Assembly (NCBI GenBank): GCA_040255525.1
Contig: JBDZVD010000018.1
Location: forward strand, 12,775 to 76,774
Origin: Rugosimonospora sp040255525
GTDB taxonomy: Bacteria; Actinomycetota; Actinomycetes; Mycobacteriales; Micromonosporaceae
Direction: 5' to 3'
DNA: 64,000 nt
Shown here: positions 9,668-18,987 of the stretch, piece by piece
Layout: each line of letters starts with the position of its first letter
How positions within the stretch are numbered: the first letter of the stretch is position 1
Made by a program: the position numbers and the translations under genes
Notes under the pieces: model-generated
Database searches by the model: none
The model's input: only the letters and a program-made list of their open reading frames with translations
Told to the model about the DNA's origin: nothing

Positions 9668-10285
9668 ATCTTCCGTTACAATCCCGCCTCGCGACTGTGG
9701 CGCATCCTGGACTCGCTCGGCTCCGTCATCGTGATCAGCCTGTTCTGGCTCGTGAGCCTCGGCCTTGTCGTGACGGCGGGAGCGGGAACGGTGGTCGCCT
9801 ACGAGGTGTGCCGCCGGTACGTCCTGGGCAAGGACGCAGGCCCCTGGGCCATCGCCACGAAGGCCTTGCGGCAGAGCTGGAGGCAGGCGACCGTCATCGG
9901 CCTGCTGGCCGTCCCGGTCGCGGCCGTGGGCATCCTCACGCTCTCCTACCTGCCCACTCTCGGGCTGGCCGAGGTCTGGGTGCCGCTCATTGTCGTCGGA
10001 CTTTTCCTCCTGCTCCTGGTCTTCTGGTGCCTCCCCCTCGCAGCCCGCTTCACCAACCCCACCTGGCGCCAGGTGCGCAACGGGCTCACGTTGGGGCTGA
10101 CGACGCCCAGCCTGACGTTCCTGCTCGGGATCGCCGTGGTCCTCGGGGGCGTCGCCATCTGGAACTTCATGCCTGCGGTGTTCGTGGCGCCCGGCCTGAT
10201 CCTCCTGTGGTGGTGCTACCTGCTCGAGCGGTTCTTCGTCGCCCGGGGGTACGTGCAACCGGAGCCGAAGGAGGCGGAGGTCTGA
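9668..10285 (+). CDS. YesL/DUF624-family membrane protein, probable ATC start
   Basis: A small integral membrane protein of about 205 residues with four to five predicted spans. It resembles YesL (DUF624), which accompanies LplABC-type importers in Gram-positive glycan loci and has no firmly known role. Codons before the first in-frame GTG (9731) encode FRYNPASRLWRILDSLG, the conserved YesL N-terminus, so translation must begin upstream. Between the in-frame TGA (9653) and this segment there is no ATG, GTG or TTG. ATC at 9668 lies eight bases after GAAAGG and matches the expected start. Either a rare ATC start is used or the start codon has mutated. Confidence 0.72.
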   Translation: MFRYNPASRLWRILDSLGSVIVISLFWLVSLGLVVTAGAGTVVAYEVCRRYVLGKDAGPWAIATKALRQSWRQATVIGLLAVPVAAVGILTLSYLPTLGLAEVWVPLIVVGLFLLLLVFWCLPLAARFTNPTWRQVRNGLTLGLTTPSLTFLLGIAVVLGGVAIWNFMPAVFVAPGLILLWWCYLLERFFVARGYVQPEPKEAEV

Positions 10286-10363
10286 CGCTCTCCAGCCGTG
10301 GACCTGAGTTGTCTCGGGGTGAGGCTCCGTCAAGGCTGAGCATGCCCGGCGATGTCGGTCAGT

Positions 10364-10396
10364 GGCGTGGACCGCCGATCACCGCGGGTCCACGCC
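10364..10396. repeat. Inverted repeat at the left edge of the permease remnant
   Basis: GGCGTGGACC and GGTCCACGCC form a perfect 10-bp inverted repeat with a 13-bp spacer. It sits exactly where homology to the broken permease begins, 78 bp after the YesL gene. It could be a hairpin that ends the upstream transcript, or the scar of the rearrangement that removed the first part of the permease. Confidence 0.45.
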
Positions 10397-10807
10397 GCCG
10401 AAGTCGTTCTTCGAGAGCCTGCCGCGCGAGATCGAGGAGGCCGCTCAGATTGACGGGCTCGGCTGGTTCGGCATCTTCGTCCGGATCGTGCTGCCGCTGT
10501 CGAAGGCCGTCTTGGCGACGATGATCCTGTTCTACGCGGTCAGCTACTGGAATGACTGGTTCACTGCATTCCTCTACCTCGACAACAACAACCTCTTCCC
10601 GCTGTCGCTCTTCCTGCGCAACCTCATCGCGGGCGCGTCAACCACCATCGCCGAGAGCGCCGCTGCCGTCGGCACGACCTCTGCCATCATCTCCCCAACA
10701 TTCAGACCGTGACGATGATCCTGGCGATCATCCCGATCCTGTTCATCTACCCGTTCGTGCAGCGGCACTTCGTGTCGGGAGTGATGCTCGGCTCCGTCAA
10801 GGGGTAA
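10395..10807 (+). pseudogene. Truncated and frameshifted ABC sugar permease (YtcP-like)
   Basis: Only the C-terminal half of a CUT1 permease remains. Homology starts abruptly at KSFFESLPREIEEAAQIDG, the EAA loop, and continues through VSYWNDWFTAFLYL. Near 10700 the frame changes: one frame ends ...AIISPTFRP, while the native continuation TVTMILAIIPILFIYPFVQ and FVSGVMLGSVKG lies in another frame and stops at 10807. The missing N-terminal half and the frameshift make it non-functional. It shows that the locus once held a second importer or a duplicated permease. Confidence 0.85.
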
Positions 10808-10853
10808 CCGTAGGCGCGGACAGCTTTCGACAGGGTCTTTGAAAGGAGTAGTT

Positions 10854-12944
10854 GTGGAGGTCCTGAAGGACTACGTCCTCGGGGACACGATCGCCCGCTA
10901 CCTGCAGCCCGGTCCGGGCGGAGCTGTGGGACTGATGCTCTTCCCGGCCGCGATGGCGGGCCAGATCGCCGAGAAGTCGTCTGCCATCGACTCGCTCGTC
11001 CAGATCAAGACCGTCGGTGACACATACTCGGGCGGTTCGGCCGGTCGTTCGTTGCGGAACGGGGGCACTGTCGCCACGCTCACCCTCGAGTCGCAGCGCG
11101 AGGACACGACCGACGCCGGTGTCACCGTCGTGACCCTCCTGCGCACGCACCAAGGGTGCCTCGTCGAACACCATCTACGGTGGCAATCGGGCGAGGCCGC
11201 GCTGGACTCATTTACTGTCCTTCGCAACGAGGGACCGGACACGGTGACGCTAGAGCTGCTCTCGTCGTTCTCGCTCACTGGCCTGACACCCTTCGCCGGT
11301 GACCAGGCCCCCGGCGATCTGATCCTGCACAGGCTGCGCAGCGCCTGGTCGGGCGAGGGGCGTCTGGTGTCTGACCACGTCGAGGACCTGAGCCTGGAGC
11401 CAGCCTGGGCCAGCTGGGATCGGTGTCTGCGCTTCGGTCAGGTCGGATCTTGGCCAGTGCACGGGTTCTTCCCGACGGCGTTCGTCGAGGACAGCCGCGC
11501 TGGCGTGTGCTGGGGCGTGCAGATTGCCCACCCGGCCTCGTGGCAGATCGAGCTTGGCCGGACGGACGCCGCCCTCAACCTGTCGGGAGGGCTAGCGGAC
11601 CGTGAGCTTGGCCACTGGACGAAGAGCGTGGCTCCCGGGGAGGAGTTCCGTACCCCCGTCGCGTACCTGACGGTCACACGGGGTGGAGTGGACGACGCCG
11701 CCCACCGGTTGACGGCTCGCCACCAGCTCTTCCTGGATGTGCCCGCAGTCGAAGAGGCTCTGCCGGTCATCTTCAACGAATACTGCACCACGTGGGGTTC
11801 GCCGTCGCCGCAGAGCCTTCGGGCGATCGTCGACCGGCTTGCGGGCAAAGGGATCCGATACCTCGTCATCGACAGCGGCTGGTACAAGGCCGAGGGCAGT
11901 GAATGGTTCAACGGTCACGGCGACTGGGAACTGGACCGCCGAGCGTTCCCCGACGGGCTGACCGCGGCGCTTGATCACGTGCGGTCCGCCGGGATGATCC
12001 CCGGCATCTGGTTCGAGTTCGAGACGGTTGGCTCCCGGGCCACGTCATTCACGCTGACCGACCACCTGCTCAAGCGCGACGGCGTCCCCGTCACTGTAGG
12101 CGACCGGCGCTTCTGGGACTTCCGCGACCCGTTCGTGATCGGGTACCTCAAGGAGCGGATGATCGGCTTCCTCAAGGCCAACGGCTTCGGCTATCTCAAA
12201 GTCGACTACAACAACAGCATCGGAATCGGGTGCGACGGGGCAGAGTCCCTCGGTGAGGGGTTGCGCCAGCAGATGGCCGCAGTACAGGGCTTCTTCCGGA
12301 TGATCCGCGAGGAGATGCCGGAGCTCGTGATTGAGAACTGCGCGTCCGGCGGCCACCGGCTGGAGCCCTCAATGCTGGCCCTCACAAGCATGTCGTCCTT
12401 CTCGGACGCCCACGAGTGCGCGGAGATCCCCATCATCGCCGCCAACGTGCAACGCGCACTGCTCCCGCGGCAGAGCCAGATCTGGGCAGTGCTGCGCGCG
12501 CGGGACTCCCCACAGCGGCTTGCGTACTCGCTCACCGCCGCCGTGCTCGGCCGGATGTGCCTATCGGGTGAGATCCACGAACTGAGTGACGAGCAGTGGG
12601 ACGTGGTCTCCCGGGCAATCTCCTTCTACCGGTCGGCGGTCCCGGTGATCAAGAACGGTGTCAGTCACCGGTTCGGACCGAAGGTGAGGAGCTATCGGCG
12701 CCCCGAAGGGTGGCAGGCAGTCCGGCGATTGTCCAACGACGGCGCTCAGATCCTGGTCGTCGCCCACCGGTTCAGAGCCGCTGAGCGAACTCCGATCGAG
12801 GTTCCTTTGCCACCGGGCAGGTACGAGGTCAGCGACCTCTACTCCCACCGCGAGATCGTGGTCGAGCTGACCGAGGACCTAGTAGCGGTGGAGCTGGATG
12901 AGCCGTTCTCTGCCGCGGCATTGGTGCTCACGCAGATCGAGTGA
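10854..12944 (+). CDS. GH36-family alpha-galactosidase
   Basis: A 696-residue cytoplasmic retaining glycosidase, tetramer-type GH36 in length and domain order: N-terminal beta-supersandwich, TIM barrel, C-terminal beta domain. The nucleophile Asp lies in YLKVDYNN (D451) and the acid/base Asp in SFSDAHE (D518). ENCASGGHR is a further family motif. The GTG at 10854 has AAAGGAG five bases before it. A TTG 15 bp upstream overlaps this Shine-Dalgarno and is unlikely. It would remove terminal alpha-galactose from imported oligosaccharides. Confidence 0.92.
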   Translation: MEVLKDYVLGDTIARYLQPGPGGAVGLMLFPAAMAGQIAEKSSAIDSLVQIKTVGDTYSGGSAGRSLRNGGTVATLTLESQREDTTDAGVTVVTLLRTHQGCLVEHHLRWQSGEAALDSFTVLRNEGPDTVTLELLSSFSLTGLTPFAGDQAPGDLILHRLRSAWSGEGRLVSDHVEDLSLEPAWASWDRCLRFGQVGSWPVHGFFPTAFVEDSRAGVCWGVQIAHPASWQIELGRTDAALNLSGGLADRELGHWTKSVAPGEEFRTPVAYLTVTRGGVDDAAHRLTARHQLFLDVPAVEEALPVIFNEYCTTWGSPSPQSLRAIVDRLAGKGIRYLVIDSGWYKAEGSEWFNGHGDWELDRRAFPDGLTAALDHVRSAGMIPGIWFEFETVGSRATSFTLTDHLLKRDGVPVTVGDRRFWDFRDPFVIGYLKERMIGFLKANGFGYLKVDYNNSIGIGCDGAESLGEGLRQQMAAVQGFFRMIREEMPELVIENCASGGHRLEPSMLALTSMSSFSDAHECAEIPIIAANVQRALLPRQSQIWAVLRARDSPQRLAYSLTAAVLGRMCLSGEIHELSDEQWDVVSRAISFYRSAVPVIKNGVSHRFGPKVRSYRRPEGWQAVRRLSNDGAQILVVAHRFRAAERTPIEVPLPPGRYEVSDLYSHREIVVELTEDLVAVELDEPFSAAALVLTQIE

Positions 12945-13028
12945 GTTATGCCGGGAACCCCGGTCCGGTTGGCGTCATTGGACTCGCCACCGTCTCGCAA
13001 GGTAATCGCACCCAGGCGCAGGCGCCTA

Positions 13029-13040
13029 CGTATCGATAAA
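13029..13040. promoter_or_regulatory. Candidate LacI operator 3
   Basis: CGTATCGATAAA contains the perfect palindrome TATCGATA and is closely related to the sites at 3198 and 5656. It lies 23 bp before the beta-helix gene in the 118-bp gap after the GH36 gene, so the last gene of the locus probably has its own LacI-controlled promoter. Confidence 0.6.
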
Positions 13041-13062
13041 GCTCTTCAGATGGAGATCATAA

Positions 13063-15144
13063 ATGGCCAGCGGCGCTCCTACTTTCCCCGTCCCTGACGC
13101 TGACGTTCCCGGCAGGGAGCTGCACGTCGCGAAGTCTGGTTCCGACACCGCCGCCGGAACCGCGGAAGCCCCCCTGCTCACGATCGGTGCTGCCGCCGCG
13201 CTGGCTCAGCCGGGGGACACCGTCGTCGTGCATGAAGGCGTGTACCGCGAGTGGGTAAACCCGCCGCGCGGCGGTACGGCTGCTGCGCCGATCACCTACC
13301 AGGCTGCGCTGGGCGCGGACGGCCTGTTCGAGACGGTGACGATCTCGGGTGCTGAGGTGATCACCGACTGGCGCCCGCACGCGGGCTCGGCGGGCCGGGT
13401 CTGGGTGGCGACGGTGCCGAACACCCTGTTCGGGTCGCGCAACCCGTACCTCGAACGCATCGGTGGGGACTGGTTCTTCGACCAGGTCAACACCTGGCAC
13501 ACCGGCGAGGTGTATCTCGACGGCAAGTCGTTGTACGAGTCGCCGACCATGGCCGGCGTCGAGCACCCCGAGGTCACCGTGGACTCATTCGACCAGGCGG
13601 GCTCGCTGCTGACCTGGTACTGCGAGGTGGGCGACGACGTCACCACGATCTGGGCGAACTTCGGGGACGCCGACCCGGCGGAGCACCAGATCGAGATCAA
13701 CGCGCGCACGTTCGTCTTCTGGCCCGCTGCCACGGGCATCAACCACATCACCGTGCGCGGGTTCACCCTGACGAAGGCCGCCACGCAGTGGGCCCCGCCC
13801 ACGGCGCTGCAAGAGGGCCTGATCGGCCCGCACTGGTCGAAGGGCTGGGTGATCGAGGACAACACGATCACCGACTCGAAGAACGTCGGCGTCTCGCTGG
13901 GCAAAGAAGCAAGTACCGGGCAGAACGAGGCGGCCGCAGGGCCGAAGGGCGCCAAGGGCGGCACACAGCGCGAGCGCGAGGTGATCCAGCGGGCGCTCGC
14001 CCTGCGCGGGCCCGCCGCGGGCGAGCCGCACCCGTGGGACCGGGAGCACGTCGGCTCCCACACGGTGCGCCGCAACACGATCCGCGACTGCGAACAGGCC
14101 GGCATCGTCGGGCACCTGGGAGCGGCCTTCTCGGCCATCACCGACAATCACATCTCCCGCATCCACGTGAAGCGACAATGGCACGGCGCCGAGGTGGCCG
14201 GCATCAAGCTGCACGCCGCGATCGACACCGTGATCAGCGGGAATACCATCCATCACACGCACCGAGCCCTGTGGCTCGACTGGCAGGCCCAGGGCACCCT
14301 GGTGCGGCGCAACGTCTTCTACGCCTCCACCGCCGAAGACTTCATGATCGAGGTCTGCCACGGCCCCTACCTCGTGGACTCGAACCTGTTCCTGTCCCCG
14401 TGGGCGGTCAAGGACATGTCCACCGGCGGCGCCTACGTGCACAACTACATCGCCGGTCGCATCGCGAACTGCACCGAGCACCAGCGGTACACCCCGTACC
14501 ACCTCCCGCACTCCACGGCCGTTTACGGAGTCTCGAACATCCTCGGTGGAGACAACCGTTTCTACAACAACGTCTTCGTCGGCGACCGCGCACGCGCCGA
14601 GCACACCGAACCGCAGTCGGAGCCGAGGCTCGCGAGCTTCTGGTCCGGCGCGATCGACATGGACGGCGTGCCCGGGCAGGCCACGTTCGTGCCCACCCCG
14701 GTGGGCACCTCGCAGTACGACGCCTACCCGACGGCGCAGGACTACCCGAACGAGCACGGCAGCGCGCTGGCCGGGCCGCGCCTCCCGGTCTGGATCGAGG
14801 GCAACCTCTACGCGGAGGGCGCCGAGCCGTTCCGCGCGGAACCTACGGCCATCATCACAGGCGCATCACCCGTGCGAGTCGAGGTGCTCGACACCGCTGC
14901 CGGCACCCTTCGCGTCGAGGTGAGCCACCCGGGCGGCACCCACGTGGTCGCCCCGGTGACCACCGAGCGCCTCGGGACCAGCTACCAAGCCGAGATGGGC
15001 TACACCAACCCCGACGGGTCTGACCTGGACCTCAGCGCCGACCTCTGTGGGATCCTCCGAGGCGAGGTCGTGCCCGGGCCGTTCGCCGCATCGGCGCCCG
15101 TCACCCGGATACTCACCGCGCCCAAACCGGCGGGCCGGCGCTAG
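13063..15144 (+). CDS. Right-handed parallel beta-helix protein, GH141-like
   Basis: A 693-residue protein without a signal peptide. The N-terminus (LHVAKSGSDTAAGTAEAPLL ... GDTVVVHEGVYREWVNP) is the opening of right-handed parallel beta-helix enzymes. The following coils include NHITVRGFTLTKAATQW, RRNTIRDCEQAGIVG and SGNTIHHTHRALWLDWQ. This architecture occurs in GH141, which has characterised fucosidase and xylanase members, and in related families. Fucosidase-like activity would fit beside GH95. The catalytic residues were not identified, so the family call is tentative. TGGAGAT lies before the ATG, with a candidate LacI operator just upstream. Confidence 0.7.
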   Translation: MASGAPTFPVPDADVPGRELHVAKSGSDTAAGTAEAPLLTIGAAAALAQPGDTVVVHEGVYREWVNPPRGGTAAAPITYQAALGADGLFETVTISGAEVITDWRPHAGSAGRVWVATVPNTLFGSRNPYLERIGGDWFFDQVNTWHTGEVYLDGKSLYESPTMAGVEHPEVTVDSFDQAGSLLTWYCEVGDDVTTIWANFGDADPAEHQIEINARTFVFWPAATGINHITVRGFTLTKAATQWAPPTALQEGLIGPHWSKGWVIEDNTITDSKNVGVSLGKEASTGQNEAAAGPKGAKGGTQREREVIQRALALRGPAAGEPHPWDREHVGSHTVRRNTIRDCEQAGIVGHLGAAFSAITDNHISRIHVKRQWHGAEVAGIKLHAAIDTVISGNTIHHTHRALWLDWQAQGTLVRRNVFYASTAEDFMIEVCHGPYLVDSNLFLSPWAVKDMSTGGAYVHNYIAGRIANCTEHQRYTPYHLPHSTAVYGVSNILGGDNRFYNNVFVGDRARAEHTEPQSEPRLASFWSGAIDMDGVPGQATFVPTPVGTSQYDAYPTAQDYPNEHGSALAGPRLPVWIEGNLYAEGAEPFRAEPTAIITGASPVRVEVLDTAAGTLRVEVSHPGGTHVVAPVTTERLGTSYQAEMGYTNPDGSDLDLSADLCGILRGEVVPGPFAASAPVTRILTAPKPAGRR

Positions 15145-15202
15145 GTCCGGCCCCGGAGTGCCTCAGCGGTGGCGGAACGGCGCGCCGATGCCCCTGTGTT
15201 TG

Positions 15203-16090
15203 TCAAGCGGTTCGTAGGGTGTGGTCTGCGGGGTTGTGTTGTTGGATGAGTTGGTAGACCTCGCGGGCGATGTAGCGTTTGATGCAGCGGATGGCTTCGC
15301 GGCGGGTCATGCCCTTGAGCTGCGCGTTTGTCGAGGTAGGCGCGGGTGCGTTGGTCGCAGCGTGATCGGCTCAGGGCGATGCGGTAGAGAGCGGCGTTGG
15401 CGCGTCGGTCACCGCCGCGGTTGAGGCGACGTCGTCGGGTCTTGCCGGAGGACGCTTCGAGGGGACTGACGCCGCACAGCGCGGCGAAGGAGGCTTCGCT
15501 GGTCATCCGGTCGGGGTTGTCGCCGGCGGTGATGAGCAGGGCGGCGGCGCTGTCGGGTCCGATGCCGTGGCGTTGCAGCAGCTGCGGGGCGTGGGCGGTG
15601 ATGATCGCGGTGATGTGCAGTTCCAGGTCGTGGGCCTCGCCGGTGAGTGCTTGGATGCGTTGGGCCAGCCGGCGCAGGGTGTAGGCGGTGGCGCTGGTCA
15701 CGTCGGTGGGTGTGGCCGGCGGTAGGGTGGCGCAGTGGCGGATCAGGGCCGTTGGGGTCAGGCTGGTCAGGGTTTCCCGCAGGGCGGGATCGGCGTTGAC
15801 GATGACGGCTTTGAGTTGGTTGATGGCTTGGGTGCGGGACTTGACCGCGGATGCTCGGGCGAGTTTGAACATGCGCAGCATTTCCACCGAGCCGTCGGTG
15901 GTGTTGGCGGTGGTGGTGGCCCGGTTGGACAGGACGGCGTGGGCGGCGGCGGTCGCGTCGATGGTGTCGGTCTTGCCTTGGCGGCGTCGGGTGGCCCGGT
16001 CGGGGCGGTTGACCTCCAGCACGGTGATGTCGTGGCGGCGTAGGTAGCGGGTCAGGGCCGCTCCATAGCAGCCGGTGCCTTCCACCCGGC
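15203..16090 (-). mobile_element. IS110-family transposase remnant
   Basis: The remnant reads VEGTGCYGAALTRYLRRHD, then the RuvC-like remainder (RQGKTDTIDATAAAHAVL) and the C-terminal Transposase_20 part (HGIGPDSAAALLITAGDNP ... FAALCGVSPLEASSGKTRRR). The first 80 or so residues, with the DEDD N-terminal part, are missing; the frame there runs into antisense IS630 sequence. Near 15325 the frame shifts; the native tail KGMTRREAIRCIKRYIAREV continues in another frame to a stop at 15203. The copy is therefore dead. Confidence 0.88.
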
Positions 16091-16139
16091 GCGCTGCAGC
16101 ACGCCCCGACCTTGTGCCCATTTCAGCAGCCTGCGGTAG

Positions 16140-16665
16140 CCGGTGGTTGGCCGACGCGTTCAAGCTGTCTACCGACCCGCTGTTCGTGGAGAAGCTGTCC
16201 GACGTGGTCGGGCTGTACCTCAACCCACCCGACGGCGCCGTCGTTCTGTGCACCGACGAAAAAACGCACATCCAGGCATTGGACCGATCCGCGCCCGTGC
16301 TGCCGATGATGCCGGGCATGCCCGAGCGGCGTACCCACGACTACGTGCGTCACGGGGTCACCACCCTGTTCGCGGCGTTCGACACTGCCACCGGTGAGGT
16401 GATCAGCGCCGTGCACCGCCGGCACCGGGCGGTGGAGTTCAAGAAGTTCCTCGCGAAGATCGACGCCGAGGTGCCGGCGCACCTGGACATCCACCTGATC
16501 TGCGATAACTACGGAACCCACAAGACACCGGCGGTCACCGCGTGGCTGGCCCGTCACCCCCGCTTTCACATCCACTACACCCCGACCTACTCCAGCTGGG
16601 TCAACCAGGTCGAGCGGTGGTTCGGCCGGCTCACCGACGACATGCTCCGCCGCGGCGAGCAACGC
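16140..16665 (+). mobile_element. IS630-family transposase remnant
   Basis: This is the DDE catalytic half of an IS630 transposase: FKLSTDPLFVEKLSDVVGLY, first Asp in LCTDEKTHIQALDRS, second Asp in ICDNYGTHKTP, Glu in NQVERWF. The N-terminal DNA-binding part is replaced by the IS110 remnant, and the C-terminus after LRRGE runs into antisense integrase sequence. It is truncated at both ends and cannot transpose by itself. Confidence 0.87.
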
Positions 16666-16863
16666 CCGGTCAGCAGGAGTGAACCGGATCTTCTGGCCGT
16701 GCAGCTGGCGTTGAAGGACCGTGATCTGGTGTCGGAGGGCGAGGATTTCGGCGTCCTTGGCCCGGGTCGCTCATCGGCAAAATAGCCGTAGCATCGCCAG
16801 CGCGTTGGTTACGCCGAGGTAGGCCAGTCGAAGCAGCACGACCGCATCCTCTCTCAGTTTCAT
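16665..16863 (-). mobile_element. Integrase/transposase N-terminal remnant
   Basis: On the minus strand the segments MKLREDAVVLLRLAYLGVTN and AEILALRHQITVLQRQLHGQ are followed by KIRFTPADRALLAA. This is the N-terminus of a common actinobacterial rve-type integrase encoded by IS elements. A frameshift near 16780 separates the two segments, and the catalytic core is missing because the IS630 remnant interrupts it. Confidence 0.6.
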
Positions 16864-16969
16864 CAGCGATACGACCAGCCTGGGTATGTTGATGAGGACG
16901 ACATCTTTTCGTTCGTGGTCAAACCGGCCGTGACCAGCGCGGACGTCATTGTCGGCACCTGCGACGCCC

Positions 16970-17062
16970 GCAGCCGCCCGAGTCATTCGCCAGGCCCTGG
17001 ACATCTTCCGCGCGACCGGCAACCGCAACAACGATGCCTGGGCCGCGCTCAAGTCGGAGCGG
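16970..17062 (+). pseudogene. Scrap of a TPR regulator
   Basis: A short frame reads RVIRQALDIFRATGNRNNDA followed by WAALKSE. It resembles the TPR repeats at the end of AfsR/XRE-NB-ARC regulators. It ends at the 3' end of the radical-SAM gene. The XRE/NB-ARC gene at 38737 is cut off just before its own TPR part would begin, so this may be a piece of a similar gene. The match is short and the call is weak. Confidence 0.3.
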
Positions 17063-17070
17063 GGAGGCCC

Positions 17071-18987
17071 TCAGGCGGGGACGCCGGCCCGTGCGGCAAC
17101 CGGTACCGCGCCGGGCGCGGCCGGGGTACCGACAAACTGTGCGGCCAGCTCGTGGTTGTCCAGGTGGGCGTCGAGGCCCGCCCGGAACCACAGGTCCACG
17201 GTCCACGGCGCCGGTTTCGGGATGCCGGCGCCGCCGGCCAGTGCGGCGAGCCCGGCCGGCACGTCGTGCCCGAACCGGACGCCCCGGCGTACCCAGTGCG
17301 CGTCGCCGGCGACGGTCACCGTCTCCAGGTCCGGTCCCGGCCGGTAGACCGCCCGGGTGGCGAGGTCGTAGGCGAGCACGTCGGCGAGGAACGGCCAGGC
17401 CGCAGACGGTACCCGCGGCTCGATCTCCTCGTGCCACCACCGGCTCAGCAGCACGTCGAAACGCGGTTCGGCGTAGATACGGTGGAGGAGGCTGAGCACG
17501 GCGCCGGGCTGCCCGATGGTGGCGTCGTCGCCTGGGTCGAGGCGGGCCGCGGCCGAGTCGGCGCGGCGCGCGATCCAGTTGGACAGGCTGAGCAGCACTT
17601 GCGACTGGGTGAGCCCGGCCAGTTCGCGCAGCGGCCGCCACACGTGCCGTAGCACCAGGTTCTCCACGATGGCGCGGGCCCACAGCACGAACCGTTGCAT
17701 GCGCCGGTTGTCCTCCAGCGTGATATCCGGCGTGGCGACCACGTACTCGTAGTCGTCGACATCCCCTCGCACGGTGACCAGCCCCAGCTCGTCGCGTCGG
17801 GCGGCGTACTCGGTGTTCGGCAGCACGATGAGCGGGTACACGGCGATCCGCGGGACCAGCGCGGCCAGCCGGTCGTAGCCGGCCAGGAACGACTCGTACG
17901 TCTCACCCGGCGCGCCCCAGATGAGCTCGGCGTAGGCGTCCAGCCCGGCGACGCGCAGCCAGCGCGCCAGATCCTCCCACGCGTTGAGCCGCATGTTGCG
18001 CCGGTGCATGCCCTCCAGCGCCACCTCGTCCATTGTCTGCAGCGCCAGCGTGAACGAACTGTGCAGCTCGTGCGCGCGTAGCGTCCGGACGATCTCGTAG
18101 AACACCGTCGACTTGTTTTTCGCCCACGACGTCTCCAGCGCCTGCGGATAGCCGTAGCGCTGCTTGACTCTGATGACGTCCTCGACGAACTCCAGGTCGG
18201 CGGGCAGCATGCCGAAGTTCGCGTCGCACAGCACGATGGTGCGTACCCGGTGGCGCGCGAGCAGGTCCAGCTCGTCGCGTAGCCGCTGGCGTGGCAGTTG
18301 GCGTACCTTCTGCCCGACCGCGCCGCCCCAGTAGCAGAACGCGCAGTGGTAGGGGCAGCCGCGGTTGGTCTCCATCAGCGCTACGTCGTAGCGGAACCGG
18401 CCGTGCCGGTCGGTGAGTGGGATCGCGCCGTCCAGCAGCGGCGACGCGAGCACCGACAGATCGGCGATGGGGTCCGGATCCGCCGTGGTGACGGTCGCGC
18501 CGGCCGCGTCGCGGAACGACACGCCGGCCACCAGGTGCAGCGCGGTGCGGGAGACGCCAGCCAGGTGCGCGCGCAACAGGTCGCGGAAGATGAACTCGCC
18601 CTCGCCGTTGACCACCACGTCGAGGTACCGGTGCTGGGGCAGCAGCCGCCGGCCCTGGTGGGCCACGTGGGTGCCGCCGAACACCACCCAACCGGACGGG
18701 TTGAGTTGCTTGAACGTCTCGGCGACCGCGCTCAGCGCGCGGAAGTTCCAGCCGAGCACGGAGCAGGCCAGCACGTCCGGCACGCCGTCGGCGAACAGTC
18801 GCTGGCACATGGCCACCGGCCCAACCCCACCGCCGAAGTTGAACACCTGCACGTCGGCGCCGGCCCGGACATCCGGGTCGGCCAGTGCGTTCGCCTTCAG
18901 GTAGCCGGCGGCCAGCGGCATCGACTCGGTCGGCATGTCCCAGGCGCCGCGCTGAACGAGAAAGACGCGGCGCCGTTGGCCGTTCAC
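17071..18987 (-). CDS. Cobalamin-binding-type radical SAM enzyme
   Basis: A 638-residue protein with an N-terminal Rossmann-like B12-binding region (about residues 1-140: MPLAAGYLKANAL, VLACSVLGWNFRAL, VVFGGTHVAHQG) followed by a radical SAM barrel. The [4Fe-4S] cysteines are C211, C215 and C218 in RGCPYHCAFCYWGG, the canonical CX3CX2C. No DxHxxG cobalamin motif is present, as is usual for class B radical SAM methyltransferases. Such enzymes methylate unactivated carbons of peptides and other natural products, and some catalyse other radical chemistry. It is last in a coupled operon; its ATG overlaps the HemN-like gene's stop (ATGA). The exact reaction is not known. Confidence 0.85.
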   Translation of the reverse strand: MNGQRRRVFLVQRGAWDMPTESMPLAAGYLKANALADPDVRAGADVQVFNFGGGVGPVAMCQRLFADGVPDVLACSVLGWNFRALSAVAETFKQLNPSGWVVFGGTHVAHQGRRLLPQHRYLDVVVNGEGEFIFRDLLRAHLAGVSRTALHLVAGVSFRDAAGATVTTADPDPIADLSVLASPLLDGAIPLTDRHGRFRYDVALMETNRGCPYHCAFCYWGGAVGQKVRQLPRQRLRDELDLLARHRVRTIVLCDANFGMLPADLEFVEDVIRVKQRYGYPQALETSWAKNKSTVFYEIVRTLRAHELHSSFTLALQTMDEVALEGMHRRNMRLNAWEDLARWLRVAGLDAYAELIWGAPGETYESFLAGYDRLAALVPRIAVYPLIVLPNTEYAARRDELGLVTVRGDVDDYEYVVATPDITLEDNRRMQRFVLWARAIVENLVLRHVWRPLRELAGLTQSQVLLSLSNWIARRADSAAARLDPGDDATIGQPGAVLSLLHRIYAEPRFDVLLSRWWHEEIEPRVPSAAWPFLADVLAYDLATRAVYRPGPDLETVTVAGDAHWVRRGVRFGHDVPAGLAALAGGAGIPKPAPWTVDLWFRAGLDAHLDNHELAAQFVGTPAAPGAVPVAARAGVPA

